Assembly (NCBI GenBank): GCA_964344685.1
Contig: CAYFOK010000005.1
Span: 124,001 to 188,000 of the forward strand
Length of the DNA stretch: 64,000 nucleotides
From: Scalindua sp964344685
Lineage (GTDB): Bacteria; Planctomycetota; Brocadiia; Brocadiales; Scalinduaceae
Direction of reading: 5' to 3'
Made by a program: the position numbers and the translations under genes. The notes beneath the pieces were generated by a model. The model was given only the letters and a program-made list of their open reading frames with translations. It was not told the DNA's origin and made no database searches. Below are positions 53,101-60,079 of the stretch, in pieces. Each line of letters opens with the position of its first letter. Within the stretch, counting starts at the first letter, position 1.

Positions 53101-54235
53101 ATTGGCTGCTTTGCCTCAGCAAGCTACAGGGTCAATCAGCATCACAAGCACTCCTTCAAATACGAAAATATATCTTGATGGTGAGGAGGCAGGTACTACT
53201 CCGGCAACATTAAGTTCTGTTCCTGTTGGCACCCATGAGGTTGAAATCAGGACCGGTGGTCACGAAGTATGGAAGAAATCAATAAATATAAAAAAGGATA
53301 AAGAAATAAGCTTAAACGCAGCACTACAAGTAAATATCGGCTCAATTAGTATAGAAAGTGATCCTGAGAACGCAAAAATAATTTTGGATGGTAATAACGT
53401 TGGTACTACACCTAAACGTTTAACAGACATTACTGTTGGCACACATGAGGTTGAAATCGTGTTGGACGGATATGTTACATGGAAAAAAACAATCAAAGTT
53501 AAAGCAGAAAAGGATATTTCGTTAACTGCAGATCTGGAAAAAATCAGTGACACCTCAAAGATTAAAGCTGAACAGGCAATAAAGAGTGCTGAAACTGTAG
53601 AACCAACAGCACCTAAAACACCTGTGATTAAACCTAAACCTGAGAAAGTTGTAGAAAAACCAATATCTAGACCTGCTGGAGCAGAACCTTCTCCAGCCGA
53701 TAAAAAGACTAAATATTCTCCTGACAAATTAATAAAGCTGCGTTCAACATACGAAAGAATATCAGATTCTCAAGTTGAAACATTACCATATATAACGATA
53801 AATGAAAAAAATAATGATATTTTTCTCTGCCACAGTTCAATAAATCACCGATACGAGTTGAAACCAATCGGAGATGGCGAAGTTGTCATTGACCATACAA
53901 CAGAGTTAATGTGGCACCAGTCAGGATCCTCTGAATATTTCAGTTTGAGGAAGGCAAATAAATGGCTGAAGAAGACTAACAAGAATGGCTATGCAGGCTT
54001 TACAGACTGGCGTTTACCTACTCTGGAGGAGGCAGCAACATTACTGGAATTTGGGGCAAAGAATGAGAAATTTATTCACACTATCTTTGATGATAAGCAA
54101 TGGGGAACATGGACAGGTGATAAATCTGATAGAGGGCTGATATGGATCGTAACCTATGTTAATGGAACAATCAGTCAGGTGCAGGCGGGAACTCCCGCTA
54201 CATTTGTCAGGCCTGTCAGATCATTAAATCCGTAA
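47189..54235 (+). CDS. Giant PEGA-repeat protein (29 repeats) with zinc-type N-terminus and Lcl_C/DUF1566-like C-terminal domain
   Basis: 2348 residues. Residues 1-67 have four Cys (12, 24, 35, 38, the last two as CPEC), then a Pro/Lys-rich hinge. Residues 68-1957 are 27 head-to-tail units of exactly 70 residues, each with the PEGA pattern GSI.I.S.P..A.I.IDG...G.TP.TI..L.PG.H.VEV...GYE.W; a 21-residue linker follows, then two more units (1979-2118). After a Pro/Lys linker comes a Lcl_C/DUF1566-like domain (about 2215-2345: VIDHTTELMWHQSG, FTDWRLPTLEEA, FVRPVRSLNP). PEGA units are small beta-sandwiches usually found outside the cytoplasm, yet no signal peptide is seen. It may be a long fibre or scaffold of about 29 beta modules; the role is unknown. 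Confidence 0.92.
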   Translation: MESKTKKSFRHCPGEDYEISIFICKGRQKSHYPKCPECEFRTITEELPPIPPAKKERKKPHSPVPQIKTGSIMVQSEPLSAEIYLDGDNIGVTPAIITQILPGRYKVKIKMEGYAVWNQSVDVKENKETSIKATLQGKDGSIAVTSEPSDAEVFLDGNSVGTTPETIADVKPGKHKIELKLNKYETWSREIDVGAAEEVSITAELVLEYGSITLDSEPANAKIFLDNIEVATTPANLKSVPHGTHSVEVRKDGYSAWKKSVTVVSGKEEVLTARLQIKTGSINVKSEPKSAKIFLDGKHVGTTPEEILSISPGTHEIQVKMDGFDVWSETVNIEAGKENSITAKLQRSTGSLMIESKPADAVIFFDGKEIGTTPEIVMSGSKGTHTVEIKLDGYETWKKSVDIKPGTEESLTAILQIRTGSLNINSTPPGGTIFIDGIESGTTPGKIENMKSGTRKVEVKIEGYESWTESIDIAVDQEKHMTAVLKHLTGTLNISSEPEKAVIVIDGNEAGNTPANITGLKPGKHLVEVKMEGYEKWSESVDIEHSKETDLKAVLQVIPGSLSINSTPPGGTIFVDGIESGTTPDKIENMKSGTRKVEVRMEGYESWTDNIDIAVDQEKHLTAVLKLLTGSLNIRSEPEKAVIVINGNEAGNTPANITGLKPGKHLVEVKMEGYEKWSESVDIEHSKETDLKAALQIIPGSLCIYSEPIDASIFIDTKEAGKTPLTIKNPDPGKHSIEVRMEGYETWSETVNIVPGKRSELTATLQIRPSTVGIQSEPSNAKIIVDGKEIGNTPSSLSDLEPGMHQVEVKIEGYESWSQEIKVEPGKKINLTASLITKAGSVCIKSNPSNAIVLVEGKKAGLTPLTITDQEPGKHVVELRMDGYITWKDSIDFESGKDITITRDLQMKAGAISINSNPSEATIYIDGKSTGKTPKTITDLQPATHLVEVKMDGYETWSESVEVKGDKENSLTADLQKITGSVNIISVPSDATIYLDGEETGTFPDTLKSISIGVHEVEVKKDGFAEWKKTINIKRGKEITLNAVLQPNTGTVSIASEPSEATTLLDGNEIGKTPVNKAGIKIGTHEVQIQKDGYLSWKNTIKIKAAKTSSLTAKLVEMTGSINVSSTPSDAVIHIDGKKRGNTPATITDLSKGKHMVEINMDRYEMWCESINVDPGKEVAVTAELQMNPASISITSNPPGAMIYMDGKEAGTTPKVITDLTIEKHLLEVKMDGYEVWNKSIDTEPGIGLTLTADLQMKAGSVSINSEPPDAMIFIDGKKAGITPETLTDIKPGNHSVEVRMEGYETWSESVKVSGDKENVLTAKLKKIAGSLSITSSPSDAIVYLNGEEAGTTPYSLQSATIGTHEVEVKSDLHAEWKKKINIKKGKETTLNAVLQPITGTIILESDPEEAMILLDGKEIGKTPETITGIKTGLHEVEVQKNGCISWNKTIKIKAGRKHAFKATLERRKGSLMIISNPSDARIFIEGKKAGRTPEAIAELKSGKYSVEIKLEGYQIWSEDAEVIPGEETIVKAVLQEKPGSIIIKSKPSDAKIFIDGRETGTTPETISDLESGAHIVELKLDGYDVWSESVEVKSSRESYLTAVLRGEGGSIRIESEPSNATILIDGNEYGETPATIDNLSSGTHTVDISIDGYNTWREKVEVEPKQKSELKAILQEVKGTVTINSMPADASIFIDGQKAGTTPETIADIIGGTHLVEIRMDGYEVWSESINVVSDKEYTITASLKELTGSINIKSEPEHATILIDGNNAGTTPETIKNLNPGLHQAEVFLEGFEIWSKSIEVTAGKESSIVASLQKATGSINITSTPSNTRIYLDGKEAGTTPATLNSVPVGAHEIEIKARGHEEWKKSIIVKKDKEISLNAALQVNIGSISIESDPENAKIILDGNNVGTTPKRLTDITVGTHEVEIVLDGYVTWKKTIKVKAEKDISLTADLEKVSDTLEIKNDKESTLAALPQQATGSISITSTPSNTKIYLDGEEAGTTPATLSSVPVGTHEVEIRTGGHEVWKKSINIKKDKEISLNAALQVNIGSISIESDPENAKIILDGNNVGTTPKRLTDITVGTHEVEIVLDGYVTWKKTIKVKAEKDISLTADLEKISDTSKIKAEQAIKSAETVEPTAPKTPVIKPKPEKVVEKPISRPAGAEPSPADKKTKYSPDKLIKLRSTYERISDSQVETLPYITINEKNNDIFLCHSSINHRYELKPIGDGEVVIDHTTELMWHQSGSSEYFSLRKANKWLKKTNKNGYAGFTDWRLPTLEEAATLLEFGAKNEKFIHTIFDDKQWGTWTGDKSDRGLIWIVTYVNGTISQVQAGTPATFVRPVRSLNP
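47390..53542 (+). repeat. 210-bp tandem coding repeat (PEGA units) with recent internal duplications
   Basis: 29 units of 210 bp, interrupted once by a 63-bp linker (53060-53122). Most units differ, but units 6-7 (48440-48859) and 8-9 (48860-49279) are nearly identical as a 420-bp block, and units 26-27 plus linker (52640-53122) were copied to 53123 onward as a 483-bp block, with units 27 and 29 apparently identical in DNA. Confidence 0.9.
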
Positions 54236-54268
54236 TCTGTAAGTCACAGGTTAAAAAGTGCCTACCTG

Positions 54269-54289
54269 CCCGCCAGTTTGTAAGGCGGG
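54269..54289. terminator. GC-rich hairpin downstream of the PEGA gene
   Basis: CCCGCC (54269-54274) pairs with GGCGGG (54284-54289) around a 9-base loop AGTTTGTAA. It lies 34 bp after the PEGA stop and 40 bp before murQ. No T-run; may be a terminator or a small dispersed repeat. Confidence 0.45.
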
Positions 54290-54328
54290 AAGTCAAATAC
54301 ATAACTTTTCGATGCAGCTAATAAAGTA

Positions 54329-55228
54329 ATGAATGACCGCTCAAAACTGATTACTGAACAGCGAAATCCTAACAGTCTTGACATTGACAGTAAATCAACT
54401 TTAGAAATTGTTGACATTATAAACACTGAGGATTCAAACGTTATAAATGCTGTTCATAATGAACGCCGGAATATTTCGAAGGCTGTCGACCTTATTGTTG
54501 AATCATTCAATAACGGAGGCCGTCTTTTTTATATCGGAGCGGGAACAAGTGGACGGCTGGGAGTACTTGACGCTTCAGAGTGCCCCCCTACTTTCGGCAC
54601 CAGCCCAGATTTAGTCAAAGGTATCATAGCCGGTGGCTTAGATGCACTTACAAAATCAATTGAAGGTGCAGAGGATAGACACGAGGATGGTGAACTGGCA
54701 ATAAAAAACAATGAGATAATTCCTCAAGATTCCGTTGTTGGCATCGCAACAGGAGGTACTACTCCGTTCGTTCACGGTGCGCTGGTTCAGGCTAACAGGA
54801 TAGGTGCCACCACTATATTTTTATGTTGTAACCCGAATACGGACCCTGCCGAAGAAGTGGATGTCATAATAAGGCCGTTAACCGGACCGGAAGTAATTAC
54901 CGGTTCTACAAGGATGAAGGCTGGTACAGCAACAAAACTTATCCTGAATACACTTACTACTGCATCTATGATAAAGATGGGTAAGGTGTATGAGAATCTC
55001 ATGGTGGACCTTCAGATTAAGAATGTGAAACTCAAAGATCGTGCCGAACGTATCATAATGACTGTTACCGGCACTGACAGGGCTGCAGCAGATAAACTGT
55101 TAAAAGAGGCACAGGGCAACGTTAAGACTGCAATTGTCATGCATAAACTCCGAACAGGATATAATGAAGCCAGAAAACAACTTGTTGAGCACGATGGCTT
55201 TATCAGAAATGTGTTGGAAAGCTTGTAA
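54329..55228 (+). CDS. murQ: N-acetylmuramic acid 6-phosphate etherase
   Basis: 299 residues. SIS-fold signatures: ITEQRNPNSLDIDSKSTLEI near the start, RLFYIGAGTSGRLGVLDASE (sugar-phosphate site and catalytic Glu), CPPTFGTSPDLVKGIIAGG, and TGSTRMKAGTATKLILN. It cleaves the lactyl ether of MurNAc-6-phosphate to GlcNAc-6-phosphate and lactate during peptidoglycan recycling in the cytoplasm. With the L,D-transpeptidase this supports peptidoglycan metabolism in the organism. No PTS transporter or anhydro-MurNAc kinase lies beside it, and a peroxidase gene follows 31 bp on. Confidence 0.97.
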   Translation: MNDRSKLITEQRNPNSLDIDSKSTLEIVDIINTEDSNVINAVHNERRNISKAVDLIVESFNNGGRLFYIGAGTSGRLGVLDASECPPTFGTSPDLVKGIIAGGLDALTKSIEGAEDRHEDGELAIKNNEIIPQDSVVGIATGGTTPFVHGALVQANRIGATTIFLCCNPNTDPAEEVDVIIRPLTGPEVITGSTRMKAGTATKLILNTLTTASMIKMGKVYENLMVDLQIKNVKLKDRAERIIMTVTGTDRAAADKLLKEAQGNVKTAIVMHKLRTGYNEARKQLVEHDGFIRNVLESL

Positions 55229-55259
55229 TAAAATAACCATTAACAAAAAGGAATCACAG

Positions 55260-56354
55260 ATGAAAATAATTAAATATTCCACAATCAGTTATTTATTGAC
55301 TTTAATAGTCATCAGCCATTTCCCGACTACATTCACTATTGCCGGAGGGTTGATTGATATGGGTTATGGCAGCAGAGGTGAGAGTATGCTGGGAGAATTA
55401 GTATCAGATCGATCAAAGGAGCCTATCCAGCCAATCCCAATAAGTTTTGACTATGACAGAGCAAAGGTGGAATTAGGAAAAAAATTGTTTTTTGAACCGA
55501 GGCTGTCTAAATCCGGTTGGATTACCTGCAATTCATGTCACAACCTCTCGACAGGAGGTGCAGACAACTTACCAACCTCTATCGGACACAAATGGTTCTT
55601 CGGGCCCATAAACTCACCCACCGTGCTGAATGCAAGATTCAATCTGGCACAATTCTGGGATGGCCGTGCAAAGGACTTGAAGGACCAGGCAGGAGGCCCT
55701 ATCGCTAATCCAATCGAAATGGGTTCAAACCATGAGTTAGCTGTTAGTGTGCTGCAATCCATACCTGAATACGTGCAATGGTTTAGCGAAATATACGGGA
55801 CAGATGAAATCTATGAAGACGTAATAATTACTATTGATCAAGTCACTGATGCTATTGCAGCATTTGAGGAAACTTTAACCACTCCAAACTCACGGTTTGA
55901 TTATTGGTTAAAAGGCTATGATAACAGTATTTCAGAAGTAGAAAGAGAAGGCTATATTCTGTTTAAGAGCAAAGGCTGTATAGCCTGCCATAACGGTGTT
56001 GGTGTAGGTGGAAACTCTTATCAGAGATTTGGAATTGCAAAACCGTATGACAATGACACCCATACACTTGGCAGATATAACGTAACAAAAGAGGAAACAG
56101 ACAAATACGTATTCAAGGTACCACTATTGAGAAACATTGAATTAACCGCCCCCTACTTTCACGATGCAAGCACATGGGATTTGAATGAAGCAGTGAATAT
56201 CATGGCTGAACATCAGCTAGGGCTAAAACTTACTGATGATGAAACAAACAAAATTGTGGTTTTTCTGCGAACCTTAACCGGAGAACAGCCTTCAATAATT
56301 TTCCCAATTCTGCCATCTTCAACTGCATCCACTCCAGAACCAAACCGGAATTGA
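55260..56354 (+). CDS. Di-haem cytochrome c peroxidase (CcpA/MauG family)
   Basis: 364 residues from ATG 55260 (AAGGA 8 bases upstream); the frame is open further back over murQ, which is not coding for this protein. Signal peptide at 1-29 (LLTLIVISHFPTTFTIAG). Two c-type haem motifs, CNSCH (about residue 90) and CIACH (about 235), with family segments GKKLFFEPRLSKSGWITC, RFNLAQFWDGRAKDLKDQAGG and TPNSRFDYWLKG. It reduces hydrogen peroxide in the periplasm with electrons from small cytochromes. Located 31 bp after murQ on the same strand, convergent with the hopene cyclase gene. Confidence 0.95.
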   Translation: MKIIKYSTISYLLTLIVISHFPTTFTIAGGLIDMGYGSRGESMLGELVSDRSKEPIQPIPISFDYDRAKVELGKKLFFEPRLSKSGWITCNSCHNLSTGGADNLPTSIGHKWFFGPINSPTVLNARFNLAQFWDGRAKDLKDQAGGPIANPIEMGSNHELAVSVLQSIPEYVQWFSEIYGTDEIYEDVIITIDQVTDAIAAFEETLTTPNSRFDYWLKGYDNSISEVEREGYILFKSKGCIACHNGVGVGGNSYQRFGIAKPYDNDTHTLGRYNVTKEETDKYVFKVPLLRNIELTAPYFHDASTWDLNEAVNIMAEHQLGLKLTDDETNKIVVFLRTLTGEQPSIIFPILPSSTASTPEPNRN

Positions 56355-56447
56355 TTTATGTAGTTGAAGTTGAAACCGAATTATTATGACGGCAGCTGTG
56401 GGAAAAATAACGAAAGCAGAAGAACTTGTATGACATTATATGCGAAA

Positions 56448-58484
56448 TTACTCAATCATATTTCTATATCTACTCAGCGCAAGAAGCGGGAAGTAGCTTC
56501 TGTACATATGATATCTGAGGTAAAAGACTTTGGGGAATCCTGTGCCGGTAAATTCTTCTTCATCCCATGTGCCATCTTCTTTTTGTGTTCTGATTAAATA
56601 TCCAATACCATTTCTTACCGCCTCGGAATCTCTTTCTTCAGTACATAAAAGCCCCAAAACTGCCCATGATGTTTGAGAAGCGGTACTCCTCCCGGTAGCG
56701 CTGAGAGATGTATCCCAATATGATTTACACGTCTCACCCCATCCACCATCTTCATTTTGAAAATCTATTAACCACGACGCCGCTTTTCTTACATAATCCT
56801 TTGTCATGTCTTCTTTAATTGAATAAAGACCGGATAATACCGACCATGTCCCATATACGTAGTTAGTACCCCAACGTCCAAACCAGGAACCATTTTTCTC
56901 TTGCTCTTTTTTCAGGAATTTAATAGCTTTTTTGGCTGGAGGAAAGTTCAGGTCATACCCTAATTTACCCATCAAGTCCAGGACACGAGCCGTAAGATCA
57001 CTTGTGCTTGGGTCTAGAAGTGCATTCCAATCAGCAAAAGGAATGTTGTTCAGTATCGTTTTATTATTGTTTTTGTCAAATGAGCCCCATCCGCCATCAT
57101 TGCACTGCATACCCATAAGCCACTTGAAACCTCTAAGAATTGCCTGATTCTTACGTTCTTTATCCGGCAAATCTAACAGCTGTAAAGACATCATCACAAC
57201 CGATGCATCATCATTATCAGGATAGAACTCATTTGCGTGCTGAAAATACCATCCACTTGGCTCCCTGACAGGATTCTTCAGACTCCAATCCCCAAAACTT
57301 TTTACTTCCTTTTCCAGCATCCACTCCCCTGCCCTGACCAATGCCGGATGGTCATTAGGTAAGCCGGATTTCAGGAGTGCCATTATCGCCCATGGCGTAT
57401 CCCATACTGGAGATACGCATGGCTGCAGGAACATTGTATCATCATCACATACTGCCAGGTTCTCTATATCCTCAATTGCCTTCTCCACGATTGGATTTCC
57501 ATCTTTATATCCAAGACATTTCATTGCCATAAGAGAATTTACCATAGAGGGCCATATCGCTCCCAAACCTCCTGATTTTTCGAGACGTTCCAACATCCAT
57601 TTTTCAGCCTTCTCAATAGCTAATTTTCGTAATGATGAAATAGGCCGATTCTCGTATCGCCTTAAAATTGTATCAAAGTTTATAAACATATTTTTAACGG
57701 TCAGTCTGTTTTGATCCCTCTTCAAACGATAACTGACCTTGTCCTTAGGTATCACATATAATTCATCCAGTGCCGCGCTGCTGCCAACCTGAAATTTAGC
57801 CCTGTGTGCCATAATTATACCTAAAGGAACGACAATACATCGTGACCAGTAGGACATTTCATAAATGTTAAAATAGAAGAACCTGGGAAGAAGTATTATT
57901 TCTACCGGTAACGCCGGAATACCTTTCCAGTCAAATTGCCCGAAAATAGCAAGGTATATTTTCGTGAACGTATTACACTTCATTATCCCTCCTAATTTCA
58001 GAATACACTCCCTTGCCTTCTGCATGTGAGGTTCTTCACCTAAATGACCCGCTAACTTAAGTGCAAAATAGCACTTTACCGTAATGCTGACATCACTAAA
58101 TCCATCATGATAAATACTCCAGCCACCGTCCTTCTCCTGTTTTTTTAATATATACCTGATGGCTTTTTCCTGCTTCTTGACATCAAGCCTTTTAAGGAAA
58201 TGCATTAACATTAAATATTCCGCAGTTAATGCAACATCGCCCTCCAATACACCAGCCCAATACTGCCCTTCTTCCTGTTCACTGAGCAGATGAGACTGTG
58301 ATTTCTTAATAGCGTTATTCAAGCTGCTATCAGGAGCGACCTCACCCGATAATCCCTGGAGATGTCTTTCAAAGCTAAGTTGGTCTGAAGTAATTTTGGG
58401 TAGATAATAACCGTTTTTGCCCTTTATGATTTTGTGGCTGATTTTATCTACTGTGTCTATTATATCTATCAGAAGTTTGGCCAT
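56448..58484 (-). CDS. shc: Squalene-hopene cyclase with variant catalytic motif
   Basis: 678 residues, close to the usual 620-680. Several QW-type repeats are visible (KQEKDGGWSIYHDG, QCNDGGWGSFDKN, KNGSWFGRWGTNYVYGTWS, QNEDGGWGETCKS). FLQPCVSPVWDTPWAIMAL matches the SHC mid-region, and the catalytic DxDDTA appears as YPDNDDASVV (about residue 415): the Asp residues are kept but TA is AS. C-terminal GTGFPKVFYLRYHMYRSYFP is typical. It cyclises squalene to hopene at the membrane for hopanoids. The motif change could alter product or substrate. Lone gene on minus, convergent with the peroxidase. Confidence 0.93.
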   Translation of the reverse strand: MAKLLIDIIDTVDKISHKIIKGKNGYYLPKITSDQLSFERHLQGLSGEVAPDSSLNNAIKKSQSHLLSEQEEGQYWAGVLEGDVALTAEYLMLMHFLKRLDVKKQEKAIRYILKKQEKDGGWSIYHDGFSDVSITVKCYFALKLAGHLGEEPHMQKARECILKLGGIMKCNTFTKIYLAIFGQFDWKGIPALPVEIILLPRFFYFNIYEMSYWSRCIVVPLGIIMAHRAKFQVGSSAALDELYVIPKDKVSYRLKRDQNRLTVKNMFINFDTILRRYENRPISSLRKLAIEKAEKWMLERLEKSGGLGAIWPSMVNSLMAMKCLGYKDGNPIVEKAIEDIENLAVCDDDTMFLQPCVSPVWDTPWAIMALLKSGLPNDHPALVRAGEWMLEKEVKSFGDWSLKNPVREPSGWYFQHANEFYPDNDDASVVMMSLQLLDLPDKERKNQAILRGFKWLMGMQCNDGGWGSFDKNNNKTILNNIPFADWNALLDPSTSDLTARVLDLMGKLGYDLNFPPAKKAIKFLKKEQEKNGSWFGRWGTNYVYGTWSVLSGLYSIKEDMTKDYVRKAASWLIDFQNEDGGWGETCKSYWDTSLSATGRSTASQTSWAVLGLLCTEERDSEAVRNGIGYLIRTQKEDGTWDEEEFTGTGFPKVFYLRYHMYRSYFPLLALSRYRNMIE

Positions 58485-58625
58485 AGTTTATACTTAGAAT
58501 AATCCCTGAAATTAAAGTACTATATATATTAGATTATCCTATCTTTTACAAGCAAATTTTAGTTAAAATATCGATATGTTTGCAGACTTAATTGTTTTGT
58601 TTAAAAGGACATAAGAGCATTTACC

Positions 58626-59483
58626 ATGGCTAAAATAAAGATAAGTGATTTTAATTTAGAATATACACTGGAATGTGGACAAATATTCAGGTTTAACAGA
58701 AAAAATGGCTGGTATTATGTTAATGCACAGGATAAATTCTTTAAAATTAGCCAGTCTGGAAATGAGATAGAATTTCATGGTGTTGACAAAGAATTCATCA
58801 TTCATTTCTTTTCATTAGATGAAAACCTTCCCAAAATACTTAAGGAAATAAATAGAGACAAATACCTGAAGAAATCTATAGACAAATACCGCGGCCTGAG
58901 ATTAATTAAACAGGATCCATGGGAATGCCTGATATCATTTATCTGCTCTTCTGCATCCAACATCCCCAGAATCAAGTCAAAGCTTTACGGGCTCTCCAGA
59001 AGTTTCGGCAAGAAAATTACACTGGACGAAGTCTGTGATTACGCATTTCCAACTCCAGGCGGCATTAATAACTACAAAAAAATTGTAAATGCAAAAACAG
59101 GCTTTCGTGCAAGGTATATTTTTGATGCAAATAAATCCGTAAACATTGACGATCTTAACTCTTTAAGAACACTGTCCTATAATAATGCAAAAAAAGAATT
59201 AAAGAAAATAAACGGAGTTGGAGACAAAGTCGCTGATTGTGTTTTACTTTTTTCTCTTGGTTTCACTCAGGCTTTTCCGGTAGACACATGGATAAAGAAA
59301 ATAATGCAGTTGTTATATTTTGAAAATACTACAATTAGTAACGAAAAGATAAGAGAATTCGGTTTAGATTATTTCGGTACATATGCCGGATACGCACAAC
59401 AGTATTTATTTACATTCGCAAGGAATGATCTGGGCACTTCAAGCAGATTACAACTCTGGAAAAACGGCATGCTTAACGAGTGA
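58626..59483 (+). CDS. ogg: 8-oxoguanine DNA glycosylase/AP lyase, OGG1 family
   Basis: 285 residues. N-terminal OGG_N-like beta domain (YTLECGQIFRFNRKNGWYYV), then helical HhH-GPD region: DPWECLISFICSSASNIPRI, YIFDANKSV, and KKINGVGDKVADCVLLFSLG with the catalytic Lys, followed by QAFPVDTWIKKIM whose Asp completes the active site. It removes oxidised guanine opposite cytosine in base-excision repair. Bacterial OGG1 homologues are sporadic, known from clostridia and some others. Divergent from shc with a 141-bp gap. Confidence 0.93.
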   Translation: MAKIKISDFNLEYTLECGQIFRFNRKNGWYYVNAQDKFFKISQSGNEIEFHGVDKEFIIHFFSLDENLPKILKEINRDKYLKKSIDKYRGLRLIKQDPWECLISFICSSASNIPRIKSKLYGLSRSFGKKITLDEVCDYAFPTPGGINNYKKIVNAKTGFRARYIFDANKSVNIDDLNSLRTLSYNNAKKELKKINGVGDKVADCVLLFSLGFTQAFPVDTWIKKIMQLLYFENTTISNEKIREFGLDYFGTYAGYAQQYLFTFARNDLGTSSRLQLWKNGMLNE

Positions 59484-59553
59484 TTTTGGTGGCAGGTAAA
59501 GCTCAGGTAAGTCCGTGTTATGAAAACCGAAAATCAATTTGTAATGGCAATAG

Positions 59554-60048
59554 TTAAGAACTGCAGTAATTCTTCTTTGTGTATTCCATGAGCCCCCCTG
59601 CCTGTATTATTTCCTTCATCTCATCGGCGAAGGGTGTAAAGGAATACTCTTTGTTTGTTGTTAAGTTAGTGATAACGCTTGAATTCAGGTCTACTTTAAC
59701 ATTGTCGCCATCACTAATCTCTGTGCTTGCATCTTCACTCTCAAAAATCGGCAAGCCAATATTAATAGCATTCCTGAAGAATATCCTGGCAAAACTCTTA
59801 GCTATCACACATGAAATCCCCAGTGCTTTAATGGATATTGGAGCATGTTCCCTGGAAGATCCGCAACCGAAATTGTCTCCAGCTACTATCAGATCACCAA
59901 CGCTGGACTTTTTAACAAAATCCTTGTCAATATCCTCCATACAGTGAGCGGCCAGTTCCTTTTCATCAGTTGTATTTAAATATCTGGCAGGGATAATCTC
60001 ATCAGTGTTAACATTATCCCCATATTTCCAGCATTTACCATTTATCAT
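59554..60048 (-). CDS. leuD: 3-isopropylmalate dehydratase small subunit (LeuD/HacB type)
   Basis: 164 residues, the short swivel-domain type. GKCWKYGDNVNTDEIIPARYL, then VAGDNFGCGSSREHAPISIK (substrate-recognition loop) and SFARIFFRNAINIGLPI. With LeuC it isomerises 2- and 3-isopropylmalate in leucine synthesis; homoaconitase or citraconate isomerase roles in this subfamily cannot be excluded. The large subunit is not in the window. It follows the giant activase gene by 31 bp on the same strand, an unusual partner. Confidence 0.93.
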   Translation of the reverse strand: MINGKCWKYGDNVNTDEIIPARYLNTTDEKELAAHCMEDIDKDFVKKSSVGDLIVAGDNFGCGSSREHAPISIKALGISCVIAKSFARIFFRNAINIGLPIFESEDASTEISDGDNVKVDLNSSVITNLTTNKEYSFTPFADEMKEIIQAGGLMEYTKKNYCSS

Positions 60049-60079
60049 AAATCTGCTAGTACCTTTCTTCTCTTAGTTA

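Noticed and set aside
47593..53727. Many minus-strand frames of 65-155 residues across the PEGA gene
   Set aside because: They recur with the 210-bp repeat period, as expected for shadows of a repetitive gene.
55134..55259. 42-residue N-terminal extension of the peroxidase
   Set aside because: It overlaps the end of murQ and hides the signal peptide that begins at ATG 55260.
56364..56597. 77-residue plus-strand frame after the peroxidase
   Set aside because: No ribosome site, and its second half overlaps the conserved C-terminus of the hopene cyclase on minus.
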